A DNA stretch of 36,994 nt, from assembly GCA_029559035.1 (NCBI GenBank), contig JAKQCT010000076.1, forward strand, positions 1-36,994. The letters run 5' to 3'. Shown here piece by piece: positions 30,391-36,994 of this stretch; the first letter of the stretch is position 1, and every line of letters begins with the position of its first letter. Made by a program: the position numbers and the translations under genes. The notes under the pieces were generated by a model, which did not search any database, was not told the origin of the DNA, and worked only from the letters and a program-made list of their open reading frames with translations. This DNA comes from Acidobacteriota bacterium (GTDB taxonomy: Bacteria > Acidobacteriota > UBA4820).

Positions 30391-33300
30391 TCATTCGGAT
30401 GCCTCCTGGTCAAGAGAGTCAACAGTTGCGACATCGTAGTAATATAGGTTCTCGTCGCCCAGTACGCCCGCGTGGTCCCACGGGCTTGTTCCCGGCGTTC
30501 CGAGCACTTCCGCGCCTGTCCTGGTGAACGGGGGCGTGCTGGAGCGGAGCACCCTGTAAACCTTGTAGTGCTGGACCGGATTCTCCGTCGTTATGGGAGT
30601 CCACAGGAGCCGTGCGTCGGATCCGTTCTTGAAAACCTTCAGGTCGGTGACGGGGGTGACGCCGCCTGCAGTGGTGGGAACGGCGGAGGTTTCGAGGGAA
30701 CTGAGCCCCTCGATGCCGGACACGTTCTCCGATCGGACGACATAATGGTAGGTCGTGCCGTTGACGAGGCCGCTGTCGCGGAAGAGTTCGCCTGTAACAA
30801 GAGAGGCGTTGACTTTCGAATACGGTCCTCCCGCTGTCGCGGAGCGGTAAACGTTATATCCGGCGACACCCTGCACGGGAGACCAGGCGACGTCGATCAC
30901 CGTGTTGTAGGGAAGCGCGTAAACGGGATCCGGTGCGGGGATGTTGAGTCCCACCATCCTCACACCCCATTCGGCGGTGAAGCTGTCGGGAAGGTTGAGA
31001 GGGTTCTGGAAGCAGATCACGTTCGTCGCGGAGTCGTTGACCAAGCCGTCGTCAATGAAGACCGACCTCGTGGACGACCATGCCCCCGGACAGGCTGCGC
31101 CCTGGCTCCCGACTATGGTCCCTCCTGCAAGGATGATGAAATTATCTTCCTGGCCCGCGGGGATGTTGTAGACCTGGTAGACGATCGTCACCCCGCCCGA
31201 TGTTCCGGGGAAAGTGTAATAGACCCTGTCGCCCCTCGCGGTGTCTTCCGATATCGAGGGCATGTAGCCGCGGGCGCTTTCCTCCGGCATGGGGAAGCCG
31301 GCGGTGATGAACCTTGTCGGCGAGCTGTAGCCGCTGGTGTATTCGGAGTCCGCCGCATTCGCGCGCCACCAGTGCCACCTTGAATATTCCAGAGGAGGGC
31401 TCACGGTCCATCCCGTCGTGCCGGTGCAGCAGTTGCCTGATTTGGTCGTGCTGGCGGCCAGCGTCAGGAACGACTGCGAGACGGAGACCTCGAAAGTGTA
31501 GGAAAGGTCGTCGTGGTCGGGGTCGTTCGCGTTGTCGAGATAGAGGTTCGGCTGGAGGACGGCCTGATAGGTATTGTCTGCAGGTGAATTGTTCGCAGGG
31601 GCTGAAGGAGGGTCATTCTCGGTTGAAACGTAGAAGCTTCGCGAACCGCTCCAGCTGCCGTCCTGCGTCCCGTCGTTCGCCCTCGCCCTCCACCAATACT
31701 GTGTATCTTCGGAAAGATCCGTTCCCACGGCGGCATTGGTGAAGTTTATCCCCTCGGACACGCCTGACTGGCTCCACACGAGACTTGTCATCCCTGAATC
31801 CGAATAAACCGCGAACTCGTAAGTCAGGAGATAGTCCATCGTCTCGTTGTCGTCGGGGTCGGCAGTATTGTTGACCGTCAGCCCGGGTGTGAAGGTGTCG
31901 ACCTGGGCCAGGTTTGACGGCGAGTTCAAATAGGGCGCGTTCGGCGGGTCGTTGACTGAATTCGTGAAGAACCGCCAGATATCGGTCCAGGAGGAGGGAA
32001 GCGCCGAACCCTGGTCTTCCACCCTGCAGCGCCAGTAATGAGTAGTGTTCTCGTTCAGGGTGGAAGGCACCGTCCAGGAAGTGGTTCCGCTCCCGGGAGA
32101 GACGAGGCTCTCCTGCAGGCCGATGGTGAAGGAAGTGTTCCTCGCCACCTGGAAGCGGTACATCAGTGTCCCCGGCGACGGGCTGTTTGTTACGGTAAGG
32201 ACGGGAGTCGCGCTGCCTGATTCCGAGGGGGAGGCCGGATAGAGCGGCGTCGGAGGATCGGGCGGTTGGAACCCCGAACCGACGAATCCCGTGTAATCCA
32301 CATTGTTCGTAACCGCGTCGCCCGTTCCCGCGTTTATGCCGAGGAGGCAGGTGTCGGCTGCAGCCGAAGCGTCGTTCGGGCCGCTATCGGCCCCCCAATA
32401 GTTGTACCTTGCGTCCACGCAGATCGTCCCCAAGTTCTCGACCCCGTAGACCGAATTCGCGTAGATCTCGTTTCCCTGCCCGGAAGTGCCTCCGATGACG
32501 GGATTCGCCCCGCCGGAGGCGATCGTGATGCCTCTCTGGTTGTCGCGAATAGTGGTATTCGTGATCACGGTGTTCGTGGAAGCCCAAAGGGCGTATATCC
32601 CGCGGTTGAGGCTGTTTCTTATAGTGCAGTTGTCGATGCTCGTGGGGCACCCGTTCTCGATGTAGATTATCTGGTTGAATCCCGTGTAGCCGCCTCCGTA
32701 CTTCAGATAGGTATAGTCAAGGGAGCCGAGGTCGGCGCCGCCCTGATACCTTATGAACCACCAGTCGCCTGACGCGGGCGCGGTGGCGTTCCCGTCCGCG
32801 TTCGTGTCTCCCCCCGTGGAATCGTCTTTTATCGATGTGACCGTAATAGGGTCTTCGGCAGTTCCCGTAAAATCCAGTATCCCGCCTGACGTGGTGATGT
32901 GGCCTGAGGGGTTCATCTTCAAAATGTTTCCCGCGCCGGGGTGGAAGGTCACGTTGTCGTCGACGGTGACGTTTCCAGCCAGCCAGAAGGGGACGGCAAG
33001 CTTGTTCCAGGCTATGTTCAAAGGCGTAGCTGAAGTAAGTGTCTGGGAGTAAAGGTAGACGCATTGATGATGATTTCCCGTGAAAGTATTGCTCGAGGCG
33101 ATCACGGGGGCGAATTTTGGATCCATTTGGATCGGGTACCTGCCGCATCCTTCAAATTCATTCAATGCTACCGCGCCGGGGGCGTATCCGGTTGCGCAGA
33201 ACAGGCCGTCCTTCGCGGAATGGGCGATCCTGGAATTCGTTATCTGCGACGGCGCGCTGTTGTAACAGTAAACGGCGTAGTTGTAATTCAGGTATCCTCC

Positions 33301-34920
33301 CGCGAACAGGATGTCCGCGTGATCGATGACGCCCGTTCCGCCGTCGAAGCGGATGTACCACCAGTCGCCGGCTTCAGGGGTGGAAGGCCCGTCTCCGTTG
33401 GTGTCGCCCCCTATGGAGTCATCCCTGTAGGATGTGAAAGTTATCCTGTCCAGTTCGTTTCCCTGGGCGTTGAAAGTCCCGCTGGAGACCGATATGTTGG
33501 TCGAGGTGTCAAATTTGAGGACCGCTCCTGGAGAAATCGTCAGGATGGCCCCGTTCGCCACTGTTACCGAACTGTCAATCGCGTAGGGGACCGCCAGCTT
33601 GCTCCAGGTGTAGCTTCCCGCGGGTAGAGATTCCCCAACGACCCTGACTCCGCTCTTAGTGAGAGTCCCGAAAATGTTGTTCGCGGAAATTTTCCCTGTA
33701 TCTCTGGCGTGAAGCCTGATGGGGAAATCCGGCATGTCGGAGAAGTAATTGCCGGAAAAAACCGGCGGGAACTGGCCGGCCGTATTGCAATAAACTCCGT
33801 AAAGCTTTGAATTGCGGAACACGCAGTTCGTCACCGATGACGACCCTCCATCGAGGACGTAAAGTGCATAGTGGTAATTTAAATAACCCCCAGCGTAAAG
33901 GATGTCGCAGTGGTCCAAGATCACCGATCCGGCCCCGGTGTTTATCCTCAGGTAGTACCAATCGCCCGCGACGCCCTCCGAGGGGCCGTCTCCGTTCGTG
34001 TCCCCGCCGTTGGCGTCATCCCTGTAAGAGGTGAAGACGATCCTGGATCCGGAAGTCCCCGTGGCATTCATCGATCCGGATATAGTCAGGTGGGCTGCGG
34101 TCGGGAATTTCATCACCGTTCCCGGCGAAAGTGCCAGGGAGCCGCCCGAGGGAACCGTCAGGATCCCTCCCATGTAGAAGGGTACACCCGGGTTGATCCA
34201 GGAGTGAGAGGCGGTTGCCAGGGTCTGGGCGGCCAGGAACACGCCGTTGCTGCCATTGGAGACGAAGGAGTTGTTCCCTGCCAGCACGGAAACGTCGTTC
34301 GGGTACATGCTTACGGGGAATGTCCCGTTATCGGAGAAAGCACAGCCTGATATAACGGAGGGCCTTATGCCGTTCGCGCAGTAAAGACCGATCTCAAAGC
34401 TGTGGGAGATCGTTGAATTGGTTATCTGGGAGGGAGCGCCGCTTGTACACGAGATGTTATATTCGTAGTTGGTGTATCCGCCGCCGTAGCGGACTACGCA
34501 GTAATCTATGATCCCCGAGCTTCCCGAGGCGAAGTTGATCCTGTACCAGTCCCCGGGCGCGGGCGAAGTCGCTCCGCCGTCGCCGTTGGTGTCCCCGCCG
34601 GTGTCGTCCTTAATCGAAGTGAAGTAGATCGGCTCGGAAGAAGTTCCCTGCGCCGTGAGTGTCCCTCCTCCCGTTCCGCCTATTCCCAGGGAATACGGGC
34701 CGCCGAACTTGACGACGACTCCCGCTTCGATCGTAAGCACGGCGCCGTTCGAAACTGTTACGTTGCCCGTTACCCAGTAGATCCCGTCGGTGGCTGGAGA
34801 GCTCTTGCCCCAGGTCTGGCTAGAGCTTATTGTTCCGCTGACAGTCACGTAGGCCGGAGCCGACAACCAGCAGGCCAGAAGAACAACGCCAAATGCAACT
34901 TTGATCGCCCTATTAAACAT
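30391..34920 (-). CDS. Giant secreted beta-helix protein with fibronectin-type repeats
   Basis: 1509-residue exported protein with a signal peptide (1-23, cleavage near SAPA-Y). Residues 28-870 hold four modules of about 190-200 residues. Each has a G-A-V-L-T-I-x-x-G strand (right-handed parallel beta-helix), F-T-S-x-(K/R)-D-D, the acidic loop GGDTNGDG (GGDTNADG in the fourth), GDW-(Y/W), and N-S-T-I-x-x-(S/N)-type coils. From about 900 there are three Fn3/Ig-like units introduced by NDPPxAP or PPDPPTP. A beta-sandwich follows (about 1190-1340). A final Fn3 domain (VDVAWSPVQGVAGYNVYRS) and one more end at the stop without a sorting or anchor signal. It is probably an adhesin or matrix protein, and enzyme activity is not excluded. 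The hairpin and promoter upstream look dedicated. Confidence 0.88.
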   Translation of the reverse strand: MFNRAIKVAFGVVLLACWLSAPAYVTVSGTISSSQTWGKSSPATDGIYWVTGNVTVSNGAVLTIEAGVVVKFGGPYSLGIGGTGGGTLTAQGTSSEPIYFTSIKDDTGGDTNGDGGATSPAPGDWYRINFASGSSGIIDYCVVRYGGGYTNYEYNISCTSGAPSQITNSTISHSFEIGLYCANGIRPSVISGCAFSDNGTFPVSMYPNDVSVLAGNNSFVSNGSNGVFLAAQTLATASHSWINPGVPFYMGGILTVPSGGSLALSPGTVMKFPTAAHLTISGSMNATGTSGSRIVFTSYRDDANGGDTNGDGPSEGVAGDWYYLRINTGAGSVILDHCDILYAGGYLNYHYALYVLDGGSSSVTNCVFRNSKLYGVYCNTAGQFPPVFSGNYFSDMPDFPIRLHARDTGKISANNIFGTLTKSGVRVVGESLPAGSYTWSKLAVPYAIDSSVTVANGAILTISPGAVLKFDTSTNISVSSGTFNAQGNELDRITFTSYRDDSIGGDTNGDGPSTPEAGDWWYIRFDGGTGVIDHADILFAGGYLNYNYAVYCYNSAPSQITNSRIAHSAKDGLFCATGYAPGAVALNEFEGCGRYPIQMDPKFAPVIASSNTFTGNHHQCVYLYSQTLTSATPLNIAWNKLAVPFWLAGNVTVDDNVTFHPGAGNILKMNPSGHITTSGGILDFTGTAEDPITVTSIKDDSTGGDTNADGNATAPASGDWWFIRYQGGADLGSLDYTYLKYGGGYTGFNQIIYIENGCPTSIDNCTIRNSLNRGIYALWASTNTVITNTTIRDNQRGITIASGGANPVIGGTSGQGNEIYANSVYGVENLGTICVDARYNYWGADSGPNDASAAADTCLLGINAGTGDAVTNNVDYTGFVGSGFQPPDPPTPLYPASPSESGSATPVLTVTNSPSPGTLMYRFQVARNTSFTIGLQESLVSPGSGTTSWTVPSTLNENTTHYWRCRVEDQGSALPSSWTDIWRFFTNSVNDPPNAPYLNSPSNLAQVDTFTPGLTVNNTADPDDNETMDYLLTYEFAVYSDSGMTSLVWSQSGVSEGINFTNAAVGTDLSEDTQYWWRARANDGTQDGSWSGSRSFYVSTENDPPSAPANNSPADNTYQAVLQPNLYLDNANDPDHDDLSYTFEVSVSQSFLTLAASTTKSGNCCTGTTGWTVSPPLEYSRWHWWRANAADSEYTSGYSSPTRFITAGFPMPEESARGYMPSISEDTARGDRVYYTFPGTSGGVTIVYQVYNIPAGQEDNFIILAGGTIVGSQGAACPGAWSSTRSVFIDDGLVNDSATNVICFQNPLNLPDSFTAEWGVRMVGLNIPAPDPVYALPYNTVIDVAWSPVQGVAGYNVYRSATAGGPYSKVNASLVTGELFRDSGLVNGTTYHYVVRSENVSGIEGLSSLETSAVPTTAGGVTPVTDLKVFKNGSDARLLWTPITTENPVQHYKVYRVLRSSTPPFTRTGAEVLGTPGTSPWDHAGVLGDENLYYYDVATVDSLDQEASE

Positions 34921-34971
34921 TACAACCCCCTTTCCCCGGAAAGGCTTTACCTTTGGTCTTTACCCGAAAAG

Positions 34972-34999
34972 TCTATAACATGGATCAAGGCGCGGTCAA
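34972..34999 (-). promoter_or_regulatory. Promoter for the giant secreted protein
   Basis: On the minus strand TTGACC (34999-34994), a 16-base spacer and TATAGA (34977-34972). Downstream, CCTTTCC/GGAAAGG (34929-34944) forms a small hairpin just ahead of the AGGGGG ribosome binding site. Confidence 0.55.
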
Positions 35000-35155
35000 T
35001 CCCCGAGATGAATTCGATCCGGACGACGGCGGCAAACATTTCGTTGATGTTTGCGTATAACCGAAGGTCTGGAGGCGAAGCGATGACGGGGTTTCCTCTT
35101 CCTTTTTGGGGCCGGATATGGTAAAAAGTAAGCCTGCGCTAGATCGGAGGGAAGC

Positions 35156-35773
35156 ATGGGTATGTTCATGATGCCAAAGGAAGAGAAATTTTTCGACATG
35201 TTCAAGGAGACCGCTAAAGTGACCGTGAGGGGCGCCCAGCAATTCAAGGACCTCTTCGACGACTATACGGAAGTGGCTGAAAAGGTGCAAAGGCTCTCGG
35301 AGATAGAAAAGGAGGCCGACGGCCACACACACAGGATGGTCGAGGCGCTCAACAAGTCGTTCATCACCCCCATAGACAGGGACGACATTTACGAACTCAA
35401 CTCGATCCTCGACGACCTGATCGATTACATGGAAGCGTGCGCCGTGAGGCTCCAGCTTTTCAAGATAGACAAGACCAACGCGGGGATGAAGCGCTTCGCG
35501 TCGCTGATCTACCAGGCCGTGGAGGACATCCAGAAAGCCATCAACACGTTTCCCAAGATGCACGGGCTCATGACCATAACAAGGGACATCAAGACGATCG
35601 AAAGCGAAGGGGACACGCTTTCCCACAAGCTGATCGCCGACCTTTTCGAGAACGAGAAGGACCCGATAGAACTCATAAAGCTCAAGGAGATATACGGAAG
35701 GCTCGAATCGACCCTCGACAGGTGCCAGGACCTGGCGCTCCTCCTCGAGGCCATATCGCTCAAGAACGGGTGA
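35156..35773 (+). CDS. DUF47/PhoU-like protein
   Basis: 205-residue all-helical protein of the PhoU-related DUF47 family, cytoplasmic and usually a regulator of a Pit-type phosphate transporter. Family features are FFDMFKETAKVTVRGAQQF near the start, the EIEKEADGHTHRMVEALNKSFITPIDRDDIYEL core (residues about 49-81, listed here in parts: EIEKEADG, ALNKSFITPIDRDDI) and LDDLIDYMEACAVRLQLF. The second half repeats the bundle with IESEGDTLSHKLIADLFE, ending CQDLALLLEAISLKNG. GGAGGGAAGC lies before ATG 35156. No Pit transporter gene follows; the next gene is an unrelated membrane protein. It is divergent from the giant secreted protein. Confidence 0.9.
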   Translation: MGMFMMPKEEKFFDMFKETAKVTVRGAQQFKDLFDDYTEVAEKVQRLSEIEKEADGHTHRMVEALNKSFITPIDRDDIYELNSILDDLIDYMEACAVRLQLFKIDKTNAGMKRFASLIYQAVEDIQKAINTFPKMHGLMTITRDIKTIESEGDTLSHKLIADLFENEKDPIELIKLKEIYGRLESTLDRCQDLALLLEAISLKNG

Positions 35774-35813
35774 CGGGGCCGGGGGGAACGGGTCAACGAA
35801 GGAGAGGTGGACC

Positions 35814-36842
35814 ATGAAGATCTCGATCGACGCGGCTCTGAGGAACGGATGGACCAGGATGATGACGACCCTTTTCAGGCCGTTCGACTTCCTCAAGTGG
35901 CTGGCGATCGGTTTCGCCGCTTTTCTCGCCTCTCTAGGACGGAGCAAGGGTTTCAACTTCAATTTCCCCTCAGGGGGGGACTTCGGCTCCGGCGATACCT
36001 GCGGCAGCGCAAAGGCGTTCGAAAGCTGGTTCTTCTCCAACATGTGGCCGATAATCCTTTTCGGCCTCGGCATAGGGCTGGTCGTCTTCGCGGTCGTCCT
36101 CCTGGTGGTTTGGCTGAGCAGCCGGGGGCAGTTCGTTTTCATCAGCCAGCTTCTCACCAACAAGGCGGATATCAGGGAGCCGTGGGTTAAATACGGATGG
36201 CTGGGCGACAAGCTGTTCCTTTTCAGGATACTTTTCGGCCTGTGCGTTTTCCTGGCGGTTCTGCTTGTTCTAGGCGCAGGAGTGCTGCTCTCGTTCCCTT
36301 ACATAAAATCAGGCGTTTTCCCGATGATCTTCTGGATGATACTGATCCCCACGACGCTCTTGCTCATCGCCATCGCTCTCGCGGGAGTGATCATCAACGC
36401 GGTCCTGATGGATTTCGTCGTTCCCGTTATGATGAAGCGGGAGACGGGGGTCATGCAGTCCTTCGGGACTTTCCGCGACGAGATCTTCAGGGGGCACCTT
36501 GGAGACTTCGTCATCTTCTACCTGGTCAAGATAGGGCTTAGCATAGCGGCAAGCGTGATAATGGTTCTCGTGACGATCTTCACCTGCTGCCTCTGCCTCT
36601 TCATGTGCATCCCCATACTTGGATGGTATGTCTCGGCGGTCATTTTCCTCCCGATCTCCGCCTTCATCCGGAACTACACCCTGTGCTTCCTCGAGCAATT
36701 CGGCGACGACTGGAAACTTTTCACCTGGAAGCTCCACGGGGACGATCCTGCCCCACCGCCGGCTCCAAGCCATGAGGAATTTCCATCAGCACCTGCGGTT
36801 CAGCAAGAGCCTGAGCCTTCGCCGGAACCCCCGGCAATTTAG
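35814..36842 (+). CDS. Multi-pass membrane protein of unknown function
   Basis: 342 residues. Hydrophobic segments near 25-43, 78-102, 138-160, 168-195, 245-275 and 277-295 suggest about six membrane helices. Between the first two lies a Gly/Ser-rich loop (NFPSGGDFGSGDTCGS) with one Cys. A cytoplasmic-type loop (VPVMMKRETGVMQSFGTFRDEI, two segments) resembles the core of uncharacterised DUF-type permease-like families. The C-terminus is a Pro/Glu-rich tail (from about 312) likely to be disordered. RBS GGAGAGG precedes ATG 35814, 40 bp after the DUF47 gene, so the two may be co-transcribed. No transport motif was recognised. Confidence 0.7.
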   Translation: MKISIDAALRNGWTRMMTTLFRPFDFLKWLAIGFAAFLASLGRSKGFNFNFPSGGDFGSGDTCGSAKAFESWFFSNMWPIILFGLGIGLVVFAVVLLVVWLSSRGQFVFISQLLTNKADIREPWVKYGWLGDKLFLFRILFGLCVFLAVLLVLGAGVLLSFPYIKSGVFPMIFWMILIPTTLLLIAIALAGVIINAVLMDFVVPVMMKRETGVMQSFGTFRDEIFRGHLGDFVIFYLVKIGLSIAASVIMVLVTIFTCCLCLFMCIPILGWYVSAVIFLPISAFIRNYTLCFLEQFGDDWKLFTWKLHGDDPAPPPAPSHEEFPSAPAVQQEPEPSPEPPAI

Positions 36843-36994
36843 AGCCTATCCGGAAATAAGACATGGCCGCGACGGTAGTTGTCGGAGATGCATGGCGCGG
36901 AAGCGAACGAAGGCCGATGTCTGGCGCATCGGATGAGCGAGCTGACAAAGCCAGACGCTCCGACAGCCCCGTCCCGAAGGGCGCGGGCGGCGGG
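36843..36994. other. Window end, nested inverted repeats
   Basis: TGTCGGAG (36880-36887) pairs with CTCCGACA (36958-36965). Inside it GTCTGGC (36919-36925) pairs with GCCAGAC (36950-36956), and the two right arms are one base apart. CCGATG and CATCGG form a competing small stem over the inner left arm. No gene was seen. The pattern could be the end of a mobile element or a structured RNA cut by the window edge. Confidence 0.4.

Noticed and set aside
28968-30434. 488-codon minus-strand frame overlapping dgt
   Set aside because: Arg/Pro-rich shadow of the dgt reading frame. The HD motifs are in the 28997-30280 frame.
34985-36211. 408-codon minus-strand frame opposite the DUF47 gene
   Set aside because: Antisense to a recognisable family member. 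It has no RBS or domain.
36880-36965. Integron attC site
   Set aside because: The arms do not carry the expected GTTRRRY-type core, and no gene cassette is visible.

Overview
The window reads as bacterial chromosome from an organism I cannot place in a phylum. The housekeeping genes are GC-rich and tightly packed. They comprise a murA-rdgB-xerC-suhB-era operon, the translation operon rimP-nusA-infB-ylxP-rbfA-truB, and a dGTPase. A WaaE-like glycosyltransferase and several long secreted proteins suggest a diderm. AT-rich 'TTCAATTTTCAATTTTAAATT'-type filler, CAGCCTT heptamers and short GC hairpins recur between operons. A lineage known mostly from metagenomes would fit, but that is inference.

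Layout. 1-5661 is mostly minus strand: a family 2 glycosyltransferase, then five genes (read murA to era) joined by overlaps of 3-14 bp. 5662-6263 is non-coding and holds a 21-bp tandem array. 6264-11162 (plus) encodes a large secreted protein with a metzincin-like zinc site, a second exported protein and a helical Lys-rich protein. 11163-15766 is an accessory stretch, clearly more AT-rich for most of its length. It holds a small ORF, a possible structured RNA, a Sel1-repeat protein, two tandem 91-residue paralogues and a DNA methyltransferase fused to an Mrr-like nuclease domain. 16196-16945 is another glycosyltransferase.

17208-25863 is the core translation operon with a recognisable promoter. 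It is followed by an exported coiled-coil protein, a STAS-domain protein and an MglA-type GTPase. 26426-27932 is a complete IS256-family insertion sequence, with 24-bp imperfect inverted ends, an 8-bp target duplication and an internal 75-bp duplication of its right end. Beyond it lie an AT-rich membrane-protein gene, dgt, a 1509-residue secreted beta-helix/fibronectin-type protein, a DUF47/PhoU-like protein and a multi-pass membrane protein.

How the parts work together. The minus-strand operon mixes cell-wall synthesis, nucleotide sanitation, chromosome dimer resolution and 30S maturation. The plus-strand operon covers 30S maturation, transcription elongation, translation initiation and tRNA pseudouridylation. 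The most likely novel unit is the methyltransferase-nuclease fusion with its duplicated small partners (13421-15766). Other points of interest are the 21-bp array, the metzincin-like exported protein, the IS with a doubled end and the hairpin at the 5' end of the rimP transcript. All identifications come from reading the sequence. No database search was run.
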